Assembly (NCBI RefSeq): GCF_014489635.1
Contig: NZ_CP060828.1
Location: 1,860,001-1,924,000 of the forward strand
Origin: Streptomyces roseirectus
GTDB taxonomy: Bacteria > Actinomycetota > Actinomycetes > Streptomycetales > Streptomycetaceae
Reading direction: 5' to 3'
Length of the DNA stretch: 64,000 nt
The notes beneath the pieces are model-generated. The model searched no databases, was not told the origin of the DNA, and saw nothing but the letters and a program-made list of their open reading frames with translations. Made by a program: the position numbers and the translations under genes. This document shows, in pieces, positions 43,084 through 51,483 of the stretch (its first letter is position 1; every line of letters begins with the position of its first letter).

Positions 43084-44604
43084 ATGGGCACGGAAGCACC
43101 CGAGGCACGGCGGCGAAACCCCTGGCTGGTGCTGGCGGTACTCTGCGCGAGCTTCTTCATGACGCTGCTGGACACGACGATCGTCACGATCGCCATCCCG
43201 GAGATGGCCGAAGGGCTCGGCGCGTCGCTGGACGACATCCTCTGGTTCGCCAACGCGTACATGCTGGTGTTCGCGGCGCTGCTGCTGCTCTCGGGGCGGC
43301 TCGGCGACCGGTTCGGCGCGCAGCGCACCTTCACCGCCGGGCTCGCCCTGTTCACCGTGGCCTCGGCGGTGTGCGGGATCGTGGACACCCCGGGGCAGAT
43401 GATCGCGGCGCGCGCGGTCCAGGGGCTCGGCGCGGCGGTGATGATGCCGCAGACCCTGGCCCTGATCAGCGCCGTCTTCCCGGCGGAGCGGCGCGGGGCG
43501 GCCTTCGGCGTGTGGTCGGCGGTCGCGGGCCTGGCGACCGTCGCGGGTCCGACCGTCGGTGGCGCGCTGGTCTCGGGCCTCGACTGGCGCTGGATCTTCT
43601 TCATCAACGTCCCGATCGGCGTGGCGGCGCTCGTGGGCGCGTTCGTCGTGGTGCCCGACGTGCGGACCGGGCAGCAGACGTCGCTGGACCTGCCGGGCGC
43701 CGTGCTGTCCACGGCGGGGCTCGGCCTGATCGTGTACGGGCTGATCGAGGGCGAGCGCTACGACTGGGGCACCATCGAGTCCTTCCTCAGCATCCCGCTG
43801 GTCCTGGCGCTCGGCGTGGCGCTGCTCGGGCTGTTCGCGCTGCACCAGCGGGCCCGCCAGGACCGCCGTCCGCTGGTCCCGTTCGAGCTGTTCCGCAGCC
43901 GGGGGTTCACCGTCTCGGCGGCGCTCGGGGCGATGCTGCTGTTCGGTTCCATCGGCGTGCTGCTGCCGCTCACCCTCTACCTCCAGTCCGCCCTCGGGCT
44001 CTCCGCCGGTGAGGCCGGGCTCGCCCTCGTGCCGGGGCCGCTGGTGTCGCTGTTCGTGGCGCCGGTCGCGGGCAACGCGGTCGGCAGGCTGGGCGGCCGC
44101 AAGATCCTCGTCCCCGGGCTGCTGGTCTTCGGCGCCGGCATCGCCCTGACGGCGGCCATGGCGCGGGCGGACTCCAGCGTGTGGGCGATCGTCCCCGGGC
44201 AGATCGTGTTCGGACTCGGCATGGGCCTGGTCTTCGCACCCACCAGCACCCTCGCGATGCAGGACATCCCGCCACGGCTGACCGGCGTCGCCTCCGGCAT
44301 GTTCACCACGTTCCGGCAGATCGGCGCCGTCGTCGGCGCGGCGGCGGTCGGCGCGCTGCTGCAGAACCGGCTCGCCGCCGAGGGCGTGCCGGAGGAGGTG
44401 CGGCAGCAGGCCGGCCGGCTCTCGGACGCGGTGTACGCCGAAGGGCTGACCGACGCGGTGCGCTACGGCCTGTTCCTCACGGTCGCCGTGGCCGTCGTCG
44501 CCGCCGCCCTCGCGCTGCTCCTGCCGCCCCCGGCGCCGCAGCCGGAGCCGGACGCGGCCGCCGGGCCGCGCGCCGGGGCGGACGTGGCCCAGGCTGTGGA
44601 CTGA
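43084..44604 (+). CDS. DHA2-family (14-TM) MFS drug exporter
   Basis: About 506 residues and around fourteen membrane segments. Motifs: FFMTLLDTTIVTIAIPEM (motif D1), GRLGDRFGAQRT (motif A) and GLGAAVMMPQTLALISAVFP followed by GPTVGGALVSGLDWRWIFFINVP (motif C region). This is the EmrB/QacA type that exports antibiotics and dyes in exchange for protons. GAAGGAGAGG precedes the ATG at 43084. It is the likely exporter of the cluster product. Confidence 0.9.
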   Translation: MGTEAPEARRRNPWLVLAVLCASFFMTLLDTTIVTIAIPEMAEGLGASLDDILWFANAYMLVFAALLLLSGRLGDRFGAQRTFTAGLALFTVASAVCGIVDTPGQMIAARAVQGLGAAVMMPQTLALISAVFPAERRGAAFGVWSAVAGLATVAGPTVGGALVSGLDWRWIFFINVPIGVAALVGAFVVVPDVRTGQQTSLDLPGAVLSTAGLGLIVYGLIEGERYDWGTIESFLSIPLVLALGVALLGLFALHQRARQDRRPLVPFELFRSRGFTVSAALGAMLLFGSIGVLLPLTLYLQSALGLSAGEAGLALVPGPLVSLFVAPVAGNAVGRLGGRKILVPGLLVFGAGIALTAAMARADSSVWAIVPGQIVFGLGMGLVFAPTSTLAMQDIPPRLTGVASGMFTTFRQIGAVVGAAAVGALLQNRLAAEGVPEEVRQQAGRLSDAVYAEGLTDAVRYGLFLTVAVAVVAAALALLLPPPAPQPEPDAAAGPRAGADVAQAVD

Positions 44605-44653
44605 CCGATCTCGGCATTTCTTCTTTCCGCACTGTTCCCGAGGAGGAATTCCC

Positions 44654-45142
44654 ATGTCGGAAAAGACTGTCATCCAGCGTTATCTCACCGCGCTCGGTGA
44701 TCAGGACTGGGCCGCGCTGGAAAAGGTGTACGCCCCGGACGTCACCATGTACGCGCCGACCGCCTGGGGGGTGAAAGGCGTGGAATTCCTGCTGAAATTC
44801 TGCCAGGAGATCCACCGCGCCCACCCCGGAATCCGCGTCGTGCTGCACGACGAGTTCTACAGCGCCGACGGCACCCGGGCGGCCTTCCGGTTCGCGCTGC
44901 ACTGGCACAACACCGGCCCGTACTTCGGGCACGCGGCCACCGGCGAGCGCGGGTCCAGCATCGAGCAGCACACCGTGCGCATCGAGGGCGGGCGGATCGT
45001 CGAGCAGGTCGTCGGGGTGAGCACCCTGGGGCTGCACTTCCTGCAGAAGGAGGCGTGGGGGGTGGCGTACGTGGCGGACGCGGCCGACCCGGCGCCCGAG
45101 ATCGTCTCCGCGCCGCGGGCTGCGGAGGCGGGCCGTCCGTGA
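44654..45142 (+). CDS. Second SnoaL/NTF2-like protein
   Basis: 162 residues: VIQRYLTALGDQDWAALEKV, YAPDVTMYAPTAWGVKGVEF and a C-terminal SSIEQHTVRIEGGRIVEQVV. Same fold class as the 36045-36449 protein but only distantly similar, with about 30 extra C-terminal residues. GAGGAGG lies 5-6 nt before the ATG at 44654. Its stop overlaps the GTG start of the adenylating enzyme gene (GTGA), so the two are translationally coupled and probably act on the same intermediate. Confidence 0.7.
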   Translation: MSEKTVIQRYLTALGDQDWAALEKVYAPDVTMYAPTAWGVKGVEFLLKFCQEIHRAHPGIRVVLHDEFYSADGTRAAFRFALHWHNTGPYFGHAATGERGSSIEQHTVRIEGGRIVEQVVGVSTLGLHFLQKEAWGVAYVADAADPAPEIVSAPRAAEAGRP

Positions 45143-46866
45143 CCCAGCCGCTCGTCGAGGGACCCTGGTCCATGGAGGCCGCCGCCGGACTGCGGGTGCC
45201 GGGGGACGTCGCCGAGCGGTTCCGGGCGCGCGGCTGGTGGCGGGACACCTCCGTCCTGCACGACCTGTTCCGGGTCGCCGCCGCGCGCCCCGACGACCCG
45301 GCGATCGTCGTGTGCAGCGCGCAGGACGGCCGCACCACCACCGTGTGCTACGCCGAACTCGCGTTCCACGTGCGGCGGTTCGCCGCCGCGCTGCACTCCC
45401 TCGGGGTGCGCCGGGGTGATCGCGTCGCGTTCCAGCTGCCCAACTGGTGGGAGGTGGCGGCCCTCACCCTCGCCTGCTGCTGGACCGGCGCGATCGCCGT
45501 CCCCCTGCTGCCCTCGCTGCACGCCCTGGAGCTGGAGCGCATGCTGGCGGCGGCGCGCGCCCAGGTGTGCGTCGTCGTGGACACCTGGGAGGGTTACGAC
45601 TGCGTGGCCGCGCTGGAGGAGATCTCCGCCCGGCTGCCCTGGCTGCGCCATGTCGTCGTGCACGGGGAGCGGGTGCCGCCGTGGGCGGTCGACTTCCGTG
45701 AGTACTTCCTGCGCACCCCGCACGAGGAGCGGTTCGCCGCGCCGCGCCTGCCGGCCGGGGACGCCCTCGACCGGGTGTGCATGCTGCTGTTCACCTCCGG
45801 GACCACCGGGGAGCGCAAGGCGGTGCTGCACACGGAGAACACCCTGTACGCGGGCACCGGGGCGGGGGCCGGGGCGGTCGAGCGGGGCTGGGCCGCCCGC
45901 GAGGTGTTCAGCACCCCGCACCCCGTCACCGGTCCCGCGGGCCTGCTGTACTGCGTGTGGGGGCCGATCCTCGCCGGTGGCACCGGCGCCTACCAGGACG
46001 TGTGGGCGCCGGAGCGGTACCTGGAGCTCCTGTCGGCGGCCTCGGTCACCCAGACCTTCCTGGCGCCCTCCTTCGCCCAGCAGCTCCTGGCGGAACAGCG
46101 CCGGCGGCCCCGTTCGCTGCCCTCGCTGCGGTTCGTCATGACCGGCGCCGCCCCGGTGCGGGCGGACCTCGCGCGGGCGATCCACGACGAGCTGCGGGTG
46201 CCGGTGCGCTCGTGCTGGGGGATGACCGAGGCGGGCATGGGGTTCAGGACCCGCGAGGACGCCCCCTGCGACTGGGCCGCCAAGAGCGACGGCTCCCCCA
46301 TGCCGGGCCTGGAGATGCGGCTGCTGCCGGGCCCCGGCGACGACGGTGTCCACCGGCTGCTGGTCCGGGGCGCCTCGCTGGCCGTCGGGTTCTGGCAGCC
46401 GGGCTCCGGGGAGCCGTTCCACGAGACGTGGCGCAGCGACGGCGGCTGGCTGGACACCGGGGACCTGGTCCGTGAGGACGGCCGGGGCGGCATCCGGTTC
46501 GCCGGGCGGGCGAGCCGGCGGGTCGGTGCGACGTTCATGATCCCGGTGGCCGAGGTCGAGCAGGAGATCCTGCGCCATCCCGGGGTGCGGGAGGTGGTGC
46601 TGGTCGGCTACGAGGACGAGTCGGGGCACGAGAGTTCGTGCGCCGTGGTGGTGGCCGACGGGGACCGCTGTCCGACGCTGCCCGAGCTGGTCGGCATCCT
46701 CGTCGAGCGCGGCATGACGCGGTGGTACCTGCCGACCCGGCTGCTGGCGGTCTCCCCCGAGCTGCCGCGCAACGAGAACGGCAAAATCCGGTACGAGCTG
46801 TTGAAAGCCATGATTGTAGACTCGGCGGGGCAGTCTGCGAGCGATCGCGACCAGCGCCGATCCTGA
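45139..46866 (+). CDS. Free-standing class I adenylate-forming ligase (aryl/acyl-CoA or AMP ligase)
   Basis: About 575 residues. AMP-binding enzyme: LLFTSGTTGERKAVLHTENT (A3), WGMTEAGMGF (A5), WLDTGDLVRED (A7) and PRNENGKIRYELL (A10, catalytic Lys). The A8 loop reads GRASRRVGATFMIPVAEVEQ, where most members have GRxKDxI and a Gly-X-Asn/Arg turn. The order of domains suits benzoate- or cyclohexanecarboxylate-type CoA/AMP ligases. It has no carrier domain. The GTG at 45139 overlaps the SnoaL stop. It probably activates an aromatic or cyclic acid, possibly the substrate of the nearby BenE transporter. Confidence 0.82.
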   Translation: MTQPLVEGPWSMEAAAGLRVPGDVAERFRARGWWRDTSVLHDLFRVAAARPDDPAIVVCSAQDGRTTTVCYAELAFHVRRFAAALHSLGVRRGDRVAFQLPNWWEVAALTLACCWTGAIAVPLLPSLHALELERMLAAARAQVCVVVDTWEGYDCVAALEEISARLPWLRHVVVHGERVPPWAVDFREYFLRTPHEERFAAPRLPAGDALDRVCMLLFTSGTTGERKAVLHTENTLYAGTGAGAGAVERGWAAREVFSTPHPVTGPAGLLYCVWGPILAGGTGAYQDVWAPERYLELLSAASVTQTFLAPSFAQQLLAEQRRRPRSLPSLRFVMTGAAPVRADLARAIHDELRVPVRSCWGMTEAGMGFRTREDAPCDWAAKSDGSPMPGLEMRLLPGPGDDGVHRLLVRGASLAVGFWQPGSGEPFHETWRSDGGWLDTGDLVREDGRGGIRFAGRASRRVGATFMIPVAEVEQEILRHPGVREVVLVGYEDESGHESSCAVVVADGDRCPTLPELVGILVERGMTRWYLPTRLLAVSPELPRNENGKIRYELLKAMIVDSAGQSASDRDQRRS

Positions 46867-46880
46867 GGGAACGGGGAGTC

Positions 46881-47795
46881 ATGGCCGAGGCGACAGCCGT
46901 CTCCGAGCGGTCCGGGACCTCGGATCCGTTCGAGCGGTACCGGCGGCTGATGTTCGGCATCTCGTACCGCATGCTCGGTACCGTCGCCGACGCGGAGGAC
47001 GTCGTCCAGGAGACCTGGCTGCGCTGGCAGCGCGTCGACCGGGACGCCGTCGCCGATCCGCGCGGGTATCTGGTGCGGGCCGTCACCCGTACCGCCATCG
47101 ACCAGATGCGGCGCAGCCGGGCGCGGCGCGAGGAGTACGTGGGGCCCTGGCTGCCGGAGCCGCTGCTGGTCTCGTCCGATGTCGCGCTGGAGTCCTCGCT
47201 GCTCGGGGAGTCGCTGAGCATGGCGGTCCTGGTGATGATGGAGACGTTGTCGCCGCTGGAGCGCGCGGTGTTCGTGCTGCACGAGGTGTTCGGCTTCAGC
47301 TTCCCGGAGGTCGCCGAGGCCGTCGACCGCACCGAGCCGGCGGTGCGGCAGCTCGGCAGCCGGGCCCGGCGCCATGTGCGGCTGCGCCGCCGCCGCTTCG
47401 AACCGGACCGCCGCCAGGCCCGCGAGATCACCGAGCGCTTCCTCGCCGCCTGCCTCGACGGCGACGTGGAAGCGCTCATGGCGGTCCTCGCCCCCGACGT
47501 CACGATGTGGGCCGACGGCAACGGCCACGCCGAAACCCCCCGCGTCCCCCTCCACGGCGCCCCCGCCCTCACCGCCTACTTCGCCTCCACCGCGGGCCGC
47601 TACCCACCCGGCCTGACGGTCCACCTCCACACCCAGCACGACGGCACCCCCGCCGCCGTCCTCACCACCCCGACCGGCGTCTTCGCCGTGGTCATCGCGG
47701 ACATCGCCCTCACCCCCGACGGCCACCCCCACATCACGGCCGTACGCGCGATACGCAACCCGGAGAAGCTGGGGCGGGTGCGGGCGGAGAGCTGA
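46881..47795 (+). CDS. ECF sigma factor with SnoaL-like C-terminal domain (ECF41/SigJ type)
   Basis: About 304 residues. Sigma region 2 (YRRLMFGISYRMLGTVADAE, DVVQETWLRW), region 4 (LSPLERAVFVLHEVFGFSFP, AEAVDRTEPAVRQL) and a C-terminal SnoaL-like domain from about residue 180 (RFLAACLDGDVEALMAVLAP). This is the ECF41/SigJ layout, in which the C-terminal domain controls the sigma factor in place of a separate anti-sigma protein. GGGGAG lies about 5 nt before the ATG at 46881. It follows the ligase gene by 14 bp, so it may be induced with the cluster. Confidence 0.85.
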   Translation: MAEATAVSERSGTSDPFERYRRLMFGISYRMLGTVADAEDVVQETWLRWQRVDRDAVADPRGYLVRAVTRTAIDQMRRSRARREEYVGPWLPEPLLVSSDVALESSLLGESLSMAVLVMMETLSPLERAVFVLHEVFGFSFPEVAEAVDRTEPAVRQLGSRARRHVRLRRRRFEPDRRQAREITERFLAACLDGDVEALMAVLAPDVTMWADGNGHAETPRVPLHGAPALTAYFASTAGRYPPGLTVHLHTQHDGTPAAVLTTPTGVFAVVIADIALTPDGHPHITAVRAIRNPEKLGRVRAES

Positions 47796-47810
47796 CCGGG
47801 CCGGCGTCGG

Positions 47811-50138
47811 TTACTCCGGGGCTGGTCCCAGGCCGTTGCGGCGTTGGCGGGTCATGACCCATTGGGCGATGTGGATGCGGGAGGGGACGTCGAGGCGGCG
47901 CATGACTTGGCGGACGTGGTTGACGACGGTCCATTCGGAGAGGCGGAGTTGTTGGGAGATCTGGCGGTTGGTCAGGCCCTGGCTGACCAGCATGGCCACC
48001 TCGTATTGGCGGGCTGTTAGTTGGACTGGGCGGGAGATCGCGGAGGCGGGTTCGGGGGTGGGGGGGCCTACGGCTAGGGCTTCGTCCGCGGCGGCGTCGG
48101 CGGAGAGGACGCGTCCTTCGCGTCGGGCCGCTTCGTGCTCGGGGCCGGACAGCAGGCGGCGGGCGTCGCGCAGTGCTGTCTCGTCGACGGCGACGAGGAG
48201 GGGGCGGGCTCCGGTCGCCTCGCGGAGGGCGGAGGCGGCGGCGAGCAGCCGGGCCACCCGGTGTCCTTGCTGCGGCAGCCTGCGCCAGACGTGGAGGGCG
48301 TGTCCTTCGAGGACGGTGGGGAGCATGGTGTGTTCCCCGATGGCGCGCAGCCGGTGCAGGCTCTCCCACAGCAGCCGTTCCGCGAGGGCCTGGTCGCCGC
48401 GCGAGTCGGCTAGGACGCCGCGCAGGCCCAGCACCAGCCCTTCGCCCCGGACGTCCCGGGCCCGTACGAAGAGGGCGTTCGCGGTCTCCAGGAGGTCGGC
48501 GGAGAGCTTGGCGTCGATGAGGCGGCTGCCGGTGGCGAGCGCCAGAGCGGCAGTCGCCGCCTCGACGGTCGCGCCCTCACCGGCTGCCGCGTCGAGCAGT
48601 TGGACCGCGGCCCTGCGTACCGCCGAGGGCACCGCGGGCCGGCGGCTGACCGCGAGCCGGGCGAGCGCGGCCTGCTCGTGGACGGTGTCGCCGGCCTCGT
48701 GGAAGGCGCGGGCCGCGTGCCGGAAGCAGTCCGCCGCCAGCCGTGCGTTGCCGCCGGCCAGCGCCAGCTGGCCGCGCGCCGCCTCGGCCCGCGCGGCGAG
48801 GCCCCCCTGTCCGGGGTCGGACAGGAACGCGATCGACGCCTTGGCGAGCCACTGCTCGCCGAGGGCGAGATGGCCGCGCACCAGCCAGAAGCGGTGCAGG
48901 GCGAGGGCGGCGCGCGCGGCGTCCGTCCGGCGTCCGCTCGCCTCCAGGTGGGTCAGCGCGGCCAGCAGGTCCTCGTGCAGCGGGGCCAACCGCCGCAGCC
49001 ACTGGGCCTGTTGGGGGCCGGTCAGTTGCTCCTCGGCCTCCAGGGCGAGGGCCAGGAAGTGTTCCGCGTGCCGGCGCCGGGCCTCCGGCAGTCCGCCCGT
49101 CGCCGCGAGCCGTTCCAGGCAGAACTCGCGGACGGTGTTGAACATCGTCAGCCGCAGTTCCCCGCCGCCCGGCGTCACCCGCAGCAGGTGATGGCCGACC
49201 AGCGCCTCCACCACCTGTTCCGTGCGGTGCGCGGGGAGGTCCGAGAACTCCTCGACGGTGGTGAGGTTCACGCTGCCGGTGAAGACGGAGAGCCGGGAGA
49301 TCAGCGCGCGCTGCTCCTCGTCGAGCAGCCGGAAGCTGTGCTCGGTGATCGTGCGGACGCTGCGGTGCAGGGGCGAGCGCGCGGCATGGTCGCCGCCGAG
49401 CACGGGCCGGCCCTCGCGCAGCCGGGTCAGCAGGCTGTCCACCGGGAAGAGCCGCAGTTTCTCGGCGACCAGTTCGATGGCCAGCGGCAGCCCGTCCATC
49501 CGGGTGCAGATCTCCGCGACGGCCTGGGCGTTCTGCGCGGTCAGGGCGAAGGAGGGGTCGACGGCCCTGGCCCGGTCGACGAACAGTTCCACCGCGGCGT
49601 GGTCCTGGAGCCCGGGGACGTCCTGCCGGTAGGGCGGGCTCGGCGTCGGCAGCGGGAGCACGGGGAAGAGCCGTTCCCCGTACAGGCTCAGCGGCCGGCG
49701 GCTGGTGGTGAGGACGCGCAGCAGGGGGAAGCGGCTCAGCAGGGTGTCGACGGCGGCGGCGGTGGCGTCGGCGGCCTGTTCGAAGCCGTCGAGGACCAGC
49801 AGGCTCGGTTCGTCGGGCAGCCGTGCGGCCAGGGTCTCCGCGAGGCCGTCGCCGCCGACGGTCTCGTGCAGGTCGAGGTAGGCGATCCGGTCGATCGGGG
49901 CGTCGGCCACGGCCGCGCAGGCCAGTCGGCTCTTGCCGACGCCGCCGGGGCCGGTCAGGGTGATCAGCCGGTGCGTCTCGCGGCCGAGCAGGGCGGAGAG
50001 GGTGAGGACTTCGAGGTCGCGTCCCACGAGTGTGGTGCGGTGGCTGGGTGCCCGGGAGGGCGTGTCGATGATCAGTTGCGCGCCCAGTTCGCCGGAGCCG
50101 AGCGCCCCGGCCGTCACCGGGATTTTCCCGTCGTGCAA
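47811..50138 (-). CDS. Large ATPase regulator with C-terminal LuxR helix-turn-helix
   Basis: About 775 residues. An NB-ARC/STAND ATPase with Walker A GPGGVGKSRLA near residues 63-73 and Walker B LLVLDGFEQ, a long TPR-like helical middle (LALEAEEQLTGPQQAQWLRR onwards) and a C-terminal LuxR HTH (LTARQYEVAMLVSQGLTNRQ, ISQQLRLSEWTVVNHVRQVM). These regulators are common pathway-specific activators in antibiotic clusters. The longest frame starts at a TTG (50138); a GTG at 50117 with a weak GGGA nearby is equally plausible. It is convergent with the sigma-factor gene, leaving 15 bp between stops. Confidence 0.85.
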   Translation of the reverse strand: MHDGKIPVTAGALGSGELGAQLIIDTPSRAPSHRTTLVGRDLEVLTLSALLGRETHRLITLTGPGGVGKSRLACAAVADAPIDRIAYLDLHETVGGDGLAETLAARLPDEPSLLVLDGFEQAADATAAAVDTLLSRFPLLRVLTTSRRPLSLYGERLFPVLPLPTPSPPYRQDVPGLQDHAAVELFVDRARAVDPSFALTAQNAQAVAEICTRMDGLPLAIELVAEKLRLFPVDSLLTRLREGRPVLGGDHAARSPLHRSVRTITEHSFRLLDEEQRALISRLSVFTGSVNLTTVEEFSDLPAHRTEQVVEALVGHHLLRVTPGGGELRLTMFNTVREFCLERLAATGGLPEARRRHAEHFLALALEAEEQLTGPQQAQWLRRLAPLHEDLLAALTHLEASGRRTDAARAALALHRFWLVRGHLALGEQWLAKASIAFLSDPGQGGLAARAEAARGQLALAGGNARLAADCFRHAARAFHEAGDTVHEQAALARLAVSRRPAVPSAVRRAAVQLLDAAAGEGATVEAATAALALATGSRLIDAKLSADLLETANALFVRARDVRGEGLVLGLRGVLADSRGDQALAERLLWESLHRLRAIGEHTMLPTVLEGHALHVWRRLPQQGHRVARLLAAASALREATGARPLLVAVDETALRDARRLLSGPEHEAARREGRVLSADAAADEALAVGPPTPEPASAISRPVQLTARQYEVAMLVSQGLTNRQISQQLRLSEWTVVNHVRQVMRRLDVPSRIHIAQWVMTRQRRNGLGPAPE

Positions 50139-50265
50139 TTTTCGCGTCGAATTGATCGCGTTCCACTGCTCGGCACGATAACCCCCGTCCGTTGCCTTGC
50201 CCGAACTCCGAGGAAAAGTTTACGGCCAACCGTCCTCCGGCCACTTCCCGGCGGAAATATTTGGC

Positions 50266-51483
50266 CTATTCACGCCGCACGGGTTCCGGGGCCGAATTCA
50301 CGTCCCGCTTTGTTCTTCTCCGGACCACCAGGCAGCCCGTTCCGAGGACCAGGCCCCAGAAGGCGGCCCCGAGTCCCAGCAGGGTGATTCCGGAGGCGGT
50401 GGTGAGGAACGCGACGAGGACGGCGGTCCGGTCGCGTGCCTCGGTGAACGCCCCCGACAGGCTCCCGCCGAGGGCGCCGAGCAGGGCGACGCCGGCCGCC
50501 GCCGAGATCAGGGCGGGCGGCAGCGCGGCGAACAGCCCCGCGACCGTCGTCCCGAACAGGCCGACCGCGATGTAGAGCGCTCCACAGCTGATTCCGGCCA
50601 CGTACCGGCGGTCGCGGTCCTCGTGCGCGTCGGGCCCGGCGCAGATCGCGGCGGTGATCGCGCCGAGGTTGAGGGCGTGCGCGCCGAACGGCGCGAAGAG
50701 GGCGGACGCGATGCCTGTGTCCCGTACCAGTGGGCCCGGGGGCACCGTGTACCCGGCCTCCCGGAGCGCCCCGACGCCGGGCGCGTTCTGCGCGGACATG
50801 GTGACCAGGAACAGCGGCAGTGTGAGGCTCACCAGCGCCTGCCCCGGCCAGGCGGGCGCGGTGAACACGGGGGTGGCCGGGGACAGGTGCACGCCGTCCA
50901 GGGTCAGCGTGCCGGTGAGCGCCGCGACCGCCACGGCGGCGGCGAGGGGTGCCGCGATGGCGTACCGGGGGGCCAGTCGCTGGAGGACGACGTACCCCCC
51001 TACCATCACCCCGGCCACGGCGGGGGCGTCTTCGAGCGCCCGGAAGGCGTCCAGGCCGAACCGCAGGAGGATCCCGGCCAGCACGGCGGAGACGACGGCG
51101 GCCGGAACGCGCCGCATCAGCGCGTCGAACCAGCCGGTCACCCCGACGAGGACGGTGAGCGCGGCGGCGGCCAGGTACGCCCCGATCGCCGTCGCGTACG
51201 GGATGTCGTCGAGCTGCGCGACCAGCAGCGCCGCGCCGGGTGTGGACCAGGCCGCCACGACGGGCACGCGGTGGCGCAGGCTGAGCACGAGTCCGGTCAC
51301 GCCGCTGCCCACGGCGATGGCCCAGATCCACGAGGAGAGCCGGTCGTCATCCAGTCCCCCGGCGTGCGCGGCCTGCACCACGAGGGTCAGCGGGCCCGCG
51401 AAGGAGACGACGACGGCGACGGCCCCGGCGACGACCGCGGACAGCGACACGTCGCGCCACAGGCCGCCGGCGGCCCGCGCCAT
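50266..51483 (-). CDS. benE: BenE-family benzoate/H+ transporter
   Basis: 405 residues with about twelve membrane segments. BenE signatures include VVAAWSTPGAALLVAQ, GLFAALPPALISAAAGVALL and LPLFLVTMSAQNAPGVGALR. The family moves benzoate (or similar aromatic acids) across the membrane with protons. Its ATG overlaps the stop of the nucleotide-sugar dehydrogenase gene (ATGA), making it the last gene of the six-gene leftward operon. In this cluster it could import an aromatic acid for the adenylating enzyme or export an aromatic product. Confidence 0.85.
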   Translation of the reverse strand: MARAAGGLWRDVSLSAVVAGAVAVVVSFAGPLTLVVQAAHAGGLDDDRLSSWIWAIAVGSGVTGLVLSLRHRVPVVAAWSTPGAALLVAQLDDIPYATAIGAYLAAAALTVLVGVTGWFDALMRRVPAAVVSAVLAGILLRFGLDAFRALEDAPAVAGVMVGGYVVLQRLAPRYAIAAPLAAAVAVAALTGTLTLDGVHLSPATPVFTAPAWPGQALVSLTLPLFLVTMSAQNAPGVGALREAGYTVPPGPLVRDTGIASALFAPFGAHALNLGAITAAICAGPDAHEDRDRRYVAGISCGALYIAVGLFGTTVAGLFAALPPALISAAAGVALLGALGGSLSGAFTEARDRTAVLVAFLTTASGITLLGLGAAFWGLVLGTGCLVVRRRTKRDVNSAPEPVRRE

